DNA from: Agapetus fuscipes
Lineage: Eukaryota; Arthropoda; Insecta; Trichoptera; Glossosomatidae
Assembly (NCBI GenBank): GCA_951799405.1
Contig: OX637342.1
Span: 1,178,001-1,242,000, forward strand
Reading direction: 5' to 3'
DNA: 64,000 nt
Shown here piece by piece: positions 19,436 through 29,359 of the stretch (position 1 is its first letter; each line of letters starts with the position of its first letter). Made by a program: the position numbers and the translations under genes. The notes under the pieces were generated by a model. That model saw only the letters and a program-made list of their open reading frames with translations, had not been told where the DNA came from and ran no database searches.

Positions 19436-19440
19436 CATGC
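19436..19440. repeat. 5-bp target duplication CATGC, right
   Basis: Partner of 14970-14974. Confidence 0.9.
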
Positions 19441-19560
19441 CAAAGGGCTGGGGTTTGATCCCTACGATGAGTATATAAAACTATCAACGATTTCGGTACA
19501 TTTATTTGCAAACCCATTAGGCCGTCAAGGTTTACTCAACTTTCACAAAAAATAGATTCC
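19441..19560 (+). repeat. SINE-C, right part split by the Gypsy element
   Basis: CAAAGGGCTGGGGTTTGATC is the SINE-C B-box region, followed by a diverged body (GGCCGTCAAGGTTTACTCAA). Confidence 0.6.
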
Positions 19561-19682
19561 CGTGCGGTAGGAGCGTGGAACTACATAATATGGATAAAGT
19601 CCGATGCATAGACAACGTTGGCATCGTTTAATAAAGGAAGCCAAAAACCACTCCAAGTTATGTACCTACATACAACATATTA

Positions 19683-19990
19683 GGACCGGTCCGTAGTCCG
19701 TAGTGGCAACATTTCGGACTCGTAAATGGAAGGTTGTGGATTCGGATCCCGGCGGAGCACAAAAAATATACCATTTATATTTCGAATGTGCACTTCGCTG
19801 AGTTGTAAATTCATAAACCTTTACCAAAGACCGGTCACTGAAAGGTCCATACAACCTTACAACAACTGGGTCTTGCTTGAGAATTGGCGCTTTCTACAGC
19901 GACGACCAAGCTCGCAGAGGGCTCTTGAGGTGTGATACACACAAAAACAGCGCTCACCAAATAAATCATCCTAATATTATTATTATTATG
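19683..19990 (+). repeat. SINE-A, full length
   Basis: Best complete copy. Head ACCGGTCCGTAGTCCGTAGT with A-box-like TAGTCCGTAGTGG; B-box-like GGATTCGGATCCC; body CACTTCGCTGAGTTG, TGCTTGAGAATTGGCGC, CAGCGCTCACCAAATAAATC; tail (ATT)n. Split RNA polymerase III promoter elements in a tRNA-like head define it as a tRNA-derived SINE. Confidence 0.85.
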
Positions 19991-20350
19991 ATGATGATAA
20001 TTTTACTGCATTGTTCAAACTTGATTCATTATCAAGTACTAGTTGCAAGTATCAAGTATAAGTTGCAAGTATCAAGTGAATCTTTTAGGGATGTATTTTT
20101 ATTTTATTTCACTCAAGAAGCACTTAAGTTATTACTATTACACGGTAGTAAACATGAATTTCGGCATTTAACGATCAAATTTCAAATTTTATATGCACTT
20201 ACTTCGGAATGGCTACAACCACGATTCTCATCCTACCACTTGTAAAACAGCAAAACAATTTTATTTCATACAGTCATAAACTAAAAATGCATCTTTATTA
20301 TTAAGATTAGGTTAATTGTCACCAAAATTATGCAATTTTAATAAGCAACA
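19991..20350. other. unassigned stretch with a short tandem duplication
   Basis: AGTTGCAAGTATCAAGT is tandemly repeated at about 20040-20078. No gene recognised. Confidence 0.4.
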
Positions 20351-20351
20351 A

Positions 20352-20615
20352 TTTTAGTCGGTCTGGTCGATGGCTCAGTTGGTAGAGTGCTTGCATTCCA
20401 GGTCGTGAGCTCGGGTTCGAATCCCACCCAGGGTGTCAGAAATGATTTCCCGTTTCGGTGTAAACAAGTACCAGCCCACTTAGGAGCCGGGAAACCCCCA
20501 CTTCAACTGAAGTAGTAAGGCCCCCTTACCTGTAAAAATAAATAGGTTCCACTCCCCACATGCGAAACCTTTTGGGGAAGTTACACTATATGTGTGGCTT
20601 AGTTGTGTTTTCGAC
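20352..20615 (+). repeat. SINE-C, near full length
   Basis: Clean tRNA-like head: GATGGCTCAGTTGGTAGAGT (A box) and GGTTCGAATCCCACC (B box), then TCAGAAATGATTTCC, CCACTTCAACTGAAGT and ACTATATGTGTGGCTTAGTT. Confidence 0.85.
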
Positions 20616-20654
20616 CCCAGCCTTGGGCTTCCAAGCCTTTACCTTCTTCTTCGC

Positions 20655-20810
20655 TTTGCGGAAAGTAGAGCTAGAATATTGATATCATTTGCGCAAGTCT
20701 GCAACAGTGTTCGGTGAGCGTGCTTTTGCAGTGGGGGTCTTAGTGTATGGAACCGACTGCCACCTCTTTGACTGTGATTTTTAGGTTTTAAGACTAATCT
20801 GAATCTTTTA
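20655..20810 (+). pseudogene. possible LINE ORF2 C-terminal fragment
   Basis: The + strand reads SATVFGERAFAVGVLVYGTD..., resembling the R.FS..AP.LWN.LP C-terminus of CR1-type LINEs, with a stop after CDF. Weak; a coincidental match is possible. Confidence 0.3.
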
Positions 20811-20885
20811 GGGTGACATTGGTCGCTATAGTAAGCGCCGATTCTCAAGCAACACCAAGTTGCTGTAAGGCTGGATGGACATATT
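20811..20885 (-). repeat. SINE-A fragment
   Basis: Reverse complement of CCATCCAGCCTTACAGCAAC, TTGAGAATCGGCGC and TATAGCGACCAATG. Confidence 0.65.
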
Positions 20886-20954
20886 TTGGTTTTCGATCTC
20901 TGGTGAAGGCGAATTATTTTTTTAATCAAATGAGCAAATGTTAAAAGTCAAATG

Positions 20955-21035
20955 AGTTTTTGGGCTCCTCCGGGAATCGAGCTCATAACCTTCCAATAAC
21001 CGTGTTCCAACCACTCGACTACACACTAGTTGACA
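20955..21035 (-). repeat. tRNA-like SINE head
   Basis: Minus strand: TAGTCGAGTGGTTGGAACAC (A-box region) and GAGCTCGATTCCCGGAGGAG (B box). Similar to SINE-A heads but without a recognisable body. Confidence 0.45.
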
Positions 21036-22223
21036 GACAGTTGACAATTTAGAAAGCAGCTCGGTTGACGCCACATTTTTTTGTCTATGATATTTGTGTA
21101 GACTCCATTAGGTTAATGACCTGCTTTTGATTAGAGTGTATTTCAAATTTAATAAGGCCAGAGTTAGTGTGCACTTTGTCCTCGGCCGAGGCAATACTGG
21201 GTTTGATTAAATTAAATAATGCAATGTGACCTCAGTCTTTAGGACAAGCTGGCGCGGCCGGGACAGAGAGGTGCATTAAAAAAATGCAATTTCAAAAGAA
21301 CTAAATGCTGCTTTTATGGGCCTTGACAGAGTCAAACTGAGGGCTTTTTTACATTTGTTTTACAAAAAAAGTAAAAAATGTATGAAGTATGTTTAGTACA
21401 TTCAATTCATCTGAGGAACTGAGATGCTTTATACACGAAAAGCGAAGCTGTTGTAGCTGGGCAGCATTGTAAATACTACCTACTTAATAGAGCTTACTTG
21501 GCTTCCAAGGTAATACCAGGAATTTTCACCAGTATTTATGTTTAAGTAAGCAAATATTTTGAGTTTTTTTAAATCAATTTGAAGACAGAAGACTCTTTAT
21601 TTCCAAATGGGCAACACTGGCAAGTGAAACATATTTTTTTTCATAGATAGGAGGTCAGCATTACGACAATTAATTTATTACAAATACGGATTCATTGGTT
21701 TCCGAGAAATTATAATTTGGCTGGGAAGAAAACATTGTGGTAAAAAACCTTTTTTAATGGTTATAGGATGAGTGAAATTTAGGAATGCACGACCGGTTTC
21801 ATGAATAAACATAACACCATCAGATACAAATTATGCATACGAATTACGAACCATAGACACACAAGTTTTTTTTGTGAAGGGTTAAAAAAATTATGCTTTA
21901 TCAATTAGTGTTCAGTGTTCAATTAGTGTTTAGTGTTCTGAGGAAAAATTGTTTGCATACGATTACTTCGATGTCATTGTCATTCAGGAAGTGGAATATG
22001 TTAGTTCGTTGTATTCTCGAGTTTGGTCTGTCAGTGTGGCTTCTTGATTTATTTAATGCTTTAACCAACAAAAATAGAAACGCATTTTGTAAGTCAAAGT
22101 TTGCCAACTTGTAGATCTTTGTGAATATGTCCAACTGACGTTCTCTGTTTATTTTCAGGAGACATTTTTTTGCACAAGTGCACGGGCCTGTTTTCGCAGG
22201 CACAATGTTTTTTTTTTCGATTT
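21036..22223. other. largely unassigned stretch
   Basis: Contains a badly eroded Rep-B piece at about 21600-21660 (GGGCAACACTGGCAAGTGAA) and a short GTGTTCAGTGTTC repeat near 21908. Otherwise unique-looking sequence. Confidence 0.4.
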
Positions 22224-22415
22224 TTATATTGTTCTACTTTTGCTCGTTGCTGCATCTAATGCTAGTCGAGGAGTGTCTGACCGGGGCTCTGCTGCTGTTG
22301 TAAACCTTGGCGTGTGTGGCTGAGGTTCGGGGACTGCTGTTGGGCAAGTCGGATCGGCTTGGTTCTCTTCTTCAGAATCTGTCGTGGATGAGGGTGCACG
22401 GGGTGGAAGGTATTC
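22224..22415 (-). CDS. candidate 3'-terminal exon of an unknown gene
   Basis: Minus strand: an acceptor-like ...GATTTTCTGGTTAG ends at 22416, followed by 63 codons and a TAA at 22224-22226. Pro/Ser/Thr/Glu-rich and GC-rich against the AT-rich background (DSEEENQADP, AVPEPQPHTP). AATAAA occurs about 75 bp downstream. No homology recognised and no upstream exon found. The plus strand also has a short open frame here, so this is tentative. Confidence 0.3.
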   Translation of the reverse strand, partial: EYLPPRAPSSTTDSEEENQADPTCPTAVPEPQPHTPRFTTAAEPRSDTPRLALDAATSKSRTI

Positions 22416-22611
22416 CTAACCAGAAAATCATACACATTTCATACAAAAAGTTACATTCTTAAAAGCTGTTGGGTGACCTTATAAATGCATAAAACATTTC
22501 AGGGAATAATTCTATTTACAGCTGTTCAACTTTTGTCAAGGATCATCTTTGCCCTTAATAGGCTCTTGGTTAGCGCCTGCCCATAAAAACCAAAAGTCCT
22601 CCCAAGTTCAT

Positions 22612-22731
22612 AAGTGCACTTGCAGCAAGTTTAAGCGCAAACTTACACGTGTCTGCTGCCTGGGGACGTGCATCGAATAAAATCCCTAAATGTCAATACA
22701 TGTTAGCAACTTAGATTATAGATTGTAACAT
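22612..22731 (+). repeat. Rep-B 3' half
   Basis: GCGCAAACTTACACGTGTCT and a GCAACTTAGATTATAGATTG tail. Confidence 0.65.
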
Positions 22732-22734
22732 TCG

Positions 22735-23026
22735 TAACAGACTCGTAAATGGAAGGTTGTGGATTCGGATCCCGGCGGAGCACAAAAAATATCCCATTTA
22801 TATTTCGAATGGGCTCTTCGCTGGGTTGAAAAATGCATAAACCTTTACCAATGACCGGGCACAATAGGTCCATCCAGCCTTACAGCAACTGGGTCTTGCT
22901 TGAGTATTGGCGCTTTGTAGTGACGACCAAGCTCGTACACCTCTGCGGCACTACAACAAGTGTCATAGACCCCTAGAGTCTTTAGAATCTAGGGAGTCTC
23001 CCACACAGGATTTCTTAAAAAAAAAA
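22735..23026 (+). repeat. SINE-A with LINE-derived 3' tail
   Basis: GTGGATTCGGATCCCGGCGG head end, CATCCAGCCTTACAGCAACT, GAGTATTGGCGCTTTG. Then, in place of the usual AACAGCGCTCACC tail, it has CACCTCTGCGGCACTACAAC, CATAGACCCCTAGAGTC and CACACAGGATTTCTT plus poly(A). The latter segment matches the 3' end of the LINE at 308-660. Confidence 0.75.
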
Positions 23027-23029
23027 AAA

Positions 23030-23774
23030 AAAAGATATCAAAAAATGAATGAAAATTAAACTTTCAGACAAACTTAATTCTTCAAAAAGGTTGCAAAACT
23101 TCCTAGTCCACCTCTGATTTTGCATTGTTGAGAGCCAGGAGGTCTCGTTTCTTTCATAATTACCCAAGGGAAGTTCTCTGTACCCAAAGTGCAAAGTTTC
23201 ACATTCAACTTCAACCCTGGCGATAGAAAAAATGTTTGAAAATTAAAATCACGCTTTCACTGAACGGTTTCAGTTTTCATACAATATTAGCAAAACGCTG
23301 AACTTGCGTTTGGATGCAAGGTTTTAAGTGTTGTGCAATTTTAGTTGTGACGTCATCCAGATAATGCAAAAGCCTCCGTTAATGCAGCGCACCTGAAAAT
23401 TATATTTCAGGAAAGTTTCAGAAATAATTGTATTTTTCATAACAAAAATCTCTTTTTGTTTTTTGTGCTTCAGGTAATGGGGAATCTCCGGATGAAATGG
23501 GGTTACATTATGGAGCATTAGTGAAATGCAATATGGCAAGGAAAAATTCTATAAAAATAGATTGTTCTTTGACTGATGTATGGATAGATGAGACGTGTAG
23601 AATTTCAAATAACTTAAATAATTGAGCTAATGTTCCGGATACCAATATGCCCAAAATGAATTTTTTGTATATTTTAAGATTTTCATGTAAGATGAAAGAT
23701 ACAAAGTGAAAACCGATACACTACTCTGCTAGGCTACATATGTCATGTAATTTTTGTCGCGTTTTCCTTAAATA
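23030..23774. other. unassigned stretch
   Basis: Short frames only. No repeat family recognised. Confidence 0.35.
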
Positions 23775-23871
23775 ATTTGCATGTGGCAAGTGGAGCCTAT
23801 TTATTTATACATATAAGTGGGTCCGCCTTATGCTAACCTCTTCAGTTGAAGTAGGGGTTTCCCAGCTCCCA
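23775..23871 (-). repeat. SINE-C fragment
   Basis: GCCTATTTATTTATACATAT and CTTCAGTTGAAGTAGGGGTT blocks in minus orientation. Confidence 0.6.
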
Positions 23872-23940
23872 TGGTTCACTTTTGCCAATGCCAACCCGGT
23901 TTCAAGGATAAACGGCAGGAGTTGCCAAATTCACGTGTGT
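23872..23940 (+). repeat. Rep-B fragment
   Basis: ATGGTTCACTTTTGCCAATG to GGCAGGAGTTGCC, start and end lost. Confidence 0.55.
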
Positions 23941-23961
23941 GGGTTTTGGTATATTTTCTAA

Positions 23962-24213
23962 GGCTTGTTTAGCTTATGTCAATCAGAGGTAATTTCACTT
24001 GAGCAATGTATGTATGTGTACTGGATCAATGTGTTATTTACAAACTGGAAATCGATTTGTAAAATATGTTAACAATTCTTACACTATCGTGTTTTACTTT
24101 CAGATTATGCTGAATGTGATTCATAAGAAATGTCCTTAAAAGGTCATCTTTCAATCGAATGGTAGATAAGCCAAACAAGCGCTGAAGAGACGACGTATTT
24201 GCTTGTGAGTGTG
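23962..24213. mobile_element. MITE-D, diverged ends
   Basis: AAGGCTTGTTTAGCTTATG at the left, CAAACAAGCGCTGAAGAGAC at the right, with the conserved GTACTGGATCAATGTG core. Confidence 0.65.
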
Positions 24214-24285
24214 CATCAAAAACAATCCTTTAATTTGAATATTATATCTTTGCAACTTAGTTAACAGACTGTAGATTATAGAAAC
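24214..24285 (+). repeat. Rep-B tail fragment
   Basis: GTGAGTGTGCATC, TCTTTGCAACTTAG and a TAGATTATAG tail. Confidence 0.45.
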
Positions 24286-24409
24286 TCATAATAGCCTATA
24301 TAATAAAACCCTCCTTAGAATTTCATCACAGGCAGAGCAACGCCTTTCTTCTCTATCTCAAAACTTCATCTTTCATTGGAAATACTTGTTAGTCTATGAA
24401 AGTAAATTG

Positions 24410-24422
24410 GTTTTGTATTATG
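24410..24422. repeat. 13-bp target duplication, left
   Basis: GTTTTGTATTATG, repeated exactly at 24897-24909. Confidence 0.85.
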
Positions 24423-24896
24423 GTTCCATGGTAGAACGACACAGTGACAAAATGACACGTGACCTGAAGACACATGACATAGCGACACATAACACAACGA
24501 TACATTGCATAACGACACATAACACAACGACACAATATGACATAACGACATATGACATAACAATACATGAAAGAACGACACATAACATAACGACTCATGA
24601 CAGAACATCCCATAACAAAACGACACATAACAGTACATCACATGACAAAACAATACAGAAAATACAGCACTATTACAAAACAACACAAAGCCAAAACATC
24701 ACAATATGACAAAACATCATATTCCCAAAACAAAATATAGTTACCAACAACGGGACATGAAAAAACATTACATGACAAAACTTTAAAAACATCTTATCAT
24801 GCGATATTTTGTCATTGTGATTTTTTATCATGTGATATCCTGTCATTGTAATGTTTTGTCATGTGTCGTTTTGTCACTGTGCCATTCTACCCTGTC
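24423..24896. mobile_element. FB-G foldback-like element, copy 1
   Basis: Left end GTTCCATGGTAGAACGACAC, right end CTGTGCCATTCTACCCTGTC: imperfect inverted termini of which TAGAAYGRCACAGTGACAAAA is shared. The left three-quarters is a degenerate short tandem array of GACACATAACACAAC-type units. The right part has the complementary TTTTGTCATGTG-type units, so the whole can fold back. Flanked by an exact 13-bp direct repeat. Inverted repeats built from short tandem units recall Drosophila FB elements. No coding capacity; the open frames seen in it are by-products of the low-complexity array. Confidence 0.75.
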
Positions 24897-25161
24897 GTTT
24901 TGTATTATGAACAAACTGATATTAATTATGGTAGCTTAAGTACGTGTTTTTCTTTGTTTAGAGAGGATGATGGGGCCAGCAGATTAGAACGTTATTTTTT
25001 ATTGTATTCAATTAGCTTTAGTATTGATTCTCAGAACACTCGAGTACCTCCTTAATAACTTAACGATACTGAATAACATTGACTACGCGTTGCATAGGTT
25101 GTATTTGAAAGAATAATAGCTATATTTGACTGATTTAATTTAAACATTTTTTAAGCAAAAG

Positions 25162-25279
25162 CCCGGTATTTTCAGCGTTATCATAGCGATTTTATACAAA
25201 AAAAAAAGCGCACTTATTTTGATTGTGGGTAGTTTTTTTATTAGCTTAAATCACACAAGTAAGCGTTGAAAATACGGGA
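25162..25279. mobile_element. MITE-F
   Basis: Termini CCCGGTATTTTCAGCGTTA and (reverse complement) CCCGTATTTTCAACGCTTA, about 118 bp. Two further copies lie at 56043 and 57344. Confidence 0.7.
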
Positions 25280-25305
25280 ACTTAGTAACTTAGAACACTT
25301 TAGAA

Positions 25306-25505
25306 CACTTTGCCAATGTCACCCCTGCTTCAGGGAAGGTCGGCAAGAGTTGCAGTACTTATGTTCGAGATTGGGGTTTTTATATTGTAGGTCCACATGC
25401 AGCATGTGTAAGCGAAATTATGCATGTCTGCTTGTGGGAATGCATTTAATATGAATCTCAAATGATACATATCTTTGCAGCTTAGATTTAGATTTAGATT
25501 TAGTG
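25306..25505 (+). repeat. Rep-B, start truncated
   Basis: CACTTTGCCAATGTCACC through CCACATGCAGCATGTG to a GCAGCTTAGATTTAGATTTA tail. Confidence 0.75.
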
Positions 25506-25679
25506 GTTACTTTATCAAAAAAAGATAACCTTCCTCAAAATTATGATGAAAATCCTTATGCACTCGTATTTGCCATTTTTATTTATATAGATAATCTCAA
25601 AGAAAAAACACGATTGTGACAACCACATGGTAAGAAATATAAGATTCTGAATCGATTTTATTTTTAAAAAGCCTGCATT

Positions 25680-25845
25680 GAGTATTAAAATCTTTCGTTT
25701 ATCCAGATAATATGGTAAAACGGTTACAACGCAGGGCTCAATCCCTACCAAACGTAACGAAACGCAACGCAACTAAGCTACACACATAATGTTACTCCTT
25801 TCCGTGCTATCCCGAAGGGGTCGCATGAGGCGATTTAAGCCTACC
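25680..25845 (-). repeat. SINE-C 3' portion
   Basis: CAACTAAGCTACACACATAA and TATCCCGAAGGGGTCGCATG blocks (minus sense). The internal body is deleted and the head is eroded. Confidence 0.55.
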
Positions 25846-25900
25846 AACACTACTACTACGGTGCAACAATGATTTCCCTTATCATCCTCATTGTATGTCT

Positions 25901-26296
25901 AATCTAATCTTAGCTGCAAAGATATATATCATTAGAGATGTATATTAAATGCATTCCCATAAGCAGACATGTATAATTTCGCGCTAACACATGCTGCATG
26001 TGGACCTACAATAAATATATATTTTTTTATTTATTTAATATAACACATTTTGAGTTCCTACATTTTTTTTTTAAACTTATATCTATTACATAATAATTCA
26101 ATAGTTTTATAAGCTGTACCTCACCAAAAAAAGGCAAAGCTCTTGTGTGTGGTGATGGAATATAAAATCCCAATCTCAAATGAACATAAGCCCTGCAACT
26201 CTTGCCGTCCTTCTCTGAAACAGGGGTGACATTGGCAAGGTGAACCATTTTTTACAGTATGGGTGGTCAGCCGCATACCAACCTATCAGTCAAGGA
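25901..26296 (-). repeat. Rep-B split by a small retroposed insertion
   Basis: Tail side at 25901-26010 (TAATCTAATCTTAGCTGC), start side at 26158-26296 (CTTCTCTGAAACAGGGGTGA to GTCAAGGAAC). The two halves join if 26011-26157 is removed. Confidence 0.75.
26011..26157 (-). mobile_element. short poly(A)-tailed retroposon within Rep-B
   Basis: Read on the minus strand it ends in an AAATAAATAAAAAAA-type tail (26025-26040), and it interrupts Rep-B near ACAATA. Probably a strongly 5'-truncated LINE end. Source unknown. Confidence 0.45.
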
Positions 26297-26299
26297 ACA

Positions 26300-26744
26300 T
26301 TTTCTAAAAAATTATCTCATTTTATAAAAAAAAAAATGCAAAAAGCTGAGGTCATGTATCAAAGCTTCAACTACAAATAAAAGTCTTCAATACACAGATG
26401 AGACAAACCTTATCCTGATATTTTACCATCTTTATGATGATGCTAAGAGCATGACGTGTTTACATTAAGGGGCGTCATCACATCCGTCAGCGCCGATGAC
26501 TTAAGTTCTGATGATTGCGCGTGATGAGGGACTTACTTAAAATAACCATTACTTGCTTCACTGACTTAACAACTAATCACTTGTTCCTGGTATCTGTTTA
26601 CACCAGTTACATCAACAAACCATGAAAGTTCACTCAGTTATTTTATCAAAAAAATATTGAAGTAAAAAAAAAATGTAGAATAGCTTTGTTAAAAATAATG
26701 AAGATTCTATGATTTATAATCCAAGTTTCTAAGGTATATTGACA
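26300..26744. other. unassigned stretch
   Basis: No gene or repeat recognised. Confidence 0.35.
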
Positions 26745-26938
26745 TAACAAGTTCATGTTTAAAACACAACTACAAGCAGACATGTGTGAGTTTGCACTTA
26801 CAAATGCTGCATGTGTACATACCAAATTAACCAAATCTCAACCTTTCCCTAAAAACAGGGTGGCCCTTGTAAAAGTGAACCATTTTTTCCAGTATAGCTG
26901 GTCAGCCAGATACCAACTTAAAAGTCAAGGAACAAAAA
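26745..26938 (-). repeat. Rep-B, diverged
   Basis: ACAAGCAGACATGTGTGAGT, AACCATTTTTTCCAGTATAG and AAGTCAAGGAAC blocks. Confidence 0.7.
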
Positions 26939-27001
26939 TAATTTATTTCTGTTTACCGATACAAAACAAATAATAATAAATGCAAGATATCTATATAATA
27001 C

Positions 27002-27085
27002 GTGTCTGGTTGTGAGAATGCATGTAATGTGAATCTTCAATGTAACATATCCTTGCAACTTAGATTAGATTAGATTAGATTAGAC
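27002..27085 (+). repeat. Rep-B 3' end with a long tail
   Basis: Shows the tail well: GCAACTTAGATTAGATTAGA continues as several GATTA units. Confidence 0.7.
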
Positions 27086-27089
27086 AACA

Positions 27090-27490
27090 TATCTATTAAC
27101 AATTAACATTTTAGCTTAATTAAAGCCTGAAGCGTCAACATAACAGATCAACCGCCATTTTTACTGTCGGTGTATATTTCTTGTACATCGGTTGGGGAAA
27201 AGACAGCACAGTTAGCACTATTTTTCATTTATCTTGTAAAAGCATAACAAAAACAACTCAAATTAAGCCTGAAACTTTTTCAGTGCAGTTTAAATATTTA
27301 ATTTTTACTTTGACCTTTTTCGCGCCAGGGGTTCTTTTCATCAATTCGGTCCAGTTCCTCTTAGTAACTTTACACTTAAGCTTAGCCATAGCGTTAGCAA
27401 AAAAATACATAAAAACTATGACAGCGCTTTCAATGGCCGTTTTAAATTTCATACATTTTTAGGGTAAATTTTAACGTTTAGTTGTAAAAT
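27090..27490. other. unassigned stretch
   Basis: 93-codon plus-strand and 64-codon minus-strand frames at 27181-27462 overlap each other. Neither has recognisable motifs. Confidence 0.3.
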
Positions 27491-27826
27491 AAGAACCTGT
27501 TGCACCAAACTCCGATCAGACAAAAATCAAAATTATGTTTGATTTCTCTCTATTTAATCAAACATTTTTTTAAACCTTCCTGCAAGTAAAAGATGAATCC
27601 ACGGCTGTAACATCCTTCAGGGTGAGATGCCAAAAAAAAAAAAAAACAAACATTTGGTTGCATATTATATGTAAGTCAGCTGATGTACATCATATTTCCT
27701 TTTCATATTCCATCATATTAAAGCCCACTTTCGAGAAATATGTAACCGAGGTCCCTATCAAAATTAAGCAATAAAATTTGATGGGTCAGTCAAATATTGA
27801 TTGAAGGTTGGTGCAACAAGTCCTAA
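27491..27826. mobile_element. MITE-J
   Basis: Termini AAGAACCTGTTGCACCAAAC and (reverse complement) TTAGGACTTGTTGCACCAAC, followed inward by CYYCAATCA/CYCCGATCA-type sequence. Longer than the copy at 55418 because of extra sequence around 27600-27660. Confidence 0.65.
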
Positions 27827-27860
27827 GTATATTGAACTCTAAGAACCAAAGCGTAAATCT

Positions 27861-27990
27861 CACCTCGATTGTCTAAATTGGATAATGTATGGAATATAAG
27901 ACGGCCCCACTATTGAGTGATTGAGTTTTCATTATTTTTTTCTATTTACGCAATTGCGGGGAGCTAAGCAATATTGTATACTCGGGGTAC
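27861..27990. mobile_element. MITE-I
   Basis: Left arm CTCACCTCGATTGTCTAAAT, right arm (reverse complement) CTCCCCGCAATTGCGTAAAT, then TTGTATACTCGGGG. Also at 52499-52632. Confidence 0.5.
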
Positions 27991-27994
27991 TATT

Positions 27995-28370
27995 CTAAGA
28001 GTGATTTTCCGGAAAAGTGCGTTTCTTACTTGGAAAAAATATGAGTCAGGGAGACTTCCTGCGCTAATAAATGGAAAACAGCGAGGTCGGTGACCTAAAG
28101 GGAGTCGGTAGGAAGTTCCAGCGTCAACACTTGCATGAATAACTTAAACTGATTACACAAAGCGCACATGAATGTGTAAAACTTCAGACAAACAATGACT
28201 TTGAAGGCGTCGCTGTACATGCCTGCCTTCCGCTTGTAAAATAGCATCCCAGCAAACGGTGTCTTGGTATTTGTAGTACAGTAAATATCTCAGTAGGCTG
28301 AATATACTAAGCGAGAAAGCTATGGTTTGATCCGCACAAAGAGTGTTAAAAATATTTTTTAGTGTTGATC
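27995..28370. other. unassigned stretch
   Basis: A 79-codon minus-strand frame at 28153-28392 has no recognisable motif. Confidence 0.3.
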
Positions 28371-28489
28371 TGTTAACACAGTGAAAGTCCATTTTTATAA
28401 ATATTTAAAAATATAAATGGTAAAACATTGTTTTAATTCACTTTATTTTATTTGTTTATGCTCGAATATTTTTAATAAATTTATAGTGT

Positions 28490-28720
28490 TATACATACAT
28501 AGTATTATACATAGTGAATATACATACATAGACATACATACACATACATACATACATAGTATTATACATAGTGAATACATTTATAGTGTTAAAAATGATT
28601 TTTCATACATATACATACATACATACATACATATACATACATTTTCATACATATACATACATACATACATAGTATTATACATAGTGAATACATTTATAGT
28701 GTTAAAAATGATTTTTCGTT
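28490..28720. repeat. CATA-rich simple repeats with a direct duplication
   Basis: (CATA)n arrays interspersed with TAGTATTATACATAGTGAAT, which with its continuation TACATTTATAGTGTTAAAAA recurs at about 28558-28605 and 28670-28716. Confidence 0.75.
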
Positions 28721-28764
28721 TAAGGGTTAATTACACAAACGCAACTATAAATTTAAATCAGAAT

Positions 28765-29210
28765 TTTAAAGAGTAAAAGAAGCTGTGAAAGTGAAGAAAA
28801 GATGTTATGAAAATTGGCTGAATGATATAAATGAAAGAGAGCTAGAAGACGAATATAAGATAGCTAAGCGAATGGCGAAGAATGTAATTTATGAAAGTAA
28901 GGCGAATGAACACAAGAATATTGATGAAAAATTTAACAAAACTTTCACCGACAGTTAAAAGTATGAAGGAATTATGTAGGTGGATCAATGTGAATAGGAA
29001 TAAAGATTCCACATTGACCACCCCAGGGGTCAAAAGTGCTGTCGGGGAGATGGTGTGAGAGAATGAAGAAGGATGTAAAGATGGAAGGACTATTTTGAAG
29101 GAATTTTCGGTCAGGCTGAAAGAGGTTTTTTTGAACAAATGGAAGAAGAGAATGAAAGAAATAAAAGTATATTTGCATCTTTGAAGCGGTGAAATGTTGA
29201 AAGCAAGAGG
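28765..29210 (+). pseudogene. RTE-like LINE remnant (endonuclease-RT linker)
   Basis: Translated in pieces: VKEAVKVKKRCYENWLNDIN, YKIAKRMAKNVIYESKANEH, then after stops a GRWKDYFE-type segment (RWKDYFEGIF). This matches the Lys/Arg-rich linker between endonuclease and reverse transcriptase of RTE-type LINEs (AVKRKN.AY..WL....EYK..K). Several stops and frameshifts; dead copy. Likely the same family as 47055-47510. Confidence 0.6.
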
Positions 29211-29237
29211 GGAATGTGTGATAGAATGGATGTACAA

Positions 29238-29352
29238 ATTAACTGGATCTTGCTTGAGAATTGGCGCTTTATATAGCAACGATCAAGGTTGCACAGAGCT
29301 CTTAAGGTGTCATTCACATGAAAACAGCGCTCACCAATTATCCTAACATAAT
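29238..29352 (+). repeat. SINE-A 3' half
   Basis: ACTGGATCTTGCTTGAGAAT, GCGCTTTATATAGCAACG and AACAGCGCTCACC. Confidence 0.7.
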
Positions 29353-29359
29353 TATTGCT

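Noticed and set aside
20352..20430. tRNA gene
   Set aside because: A and B boxes are good, but no proper acceptor stem closes it and the sequence continues into a SINE body. The same applies to the heads at 1086, 19683, 33955, 48186 and 52775.
24366..24709. Cys/Val/Met-rich and Thr/His-rich frames of about 100 codons
   Set aside because: Low-complexity translation of the FB-G short-unit array.
27060..27085. Telomere-like repeat (TTAGAT units)
   Set aside because: It is the tail of a Rep-B copy. Unit length varies between copies and it does not match the TTAGG insect telomere repeat.
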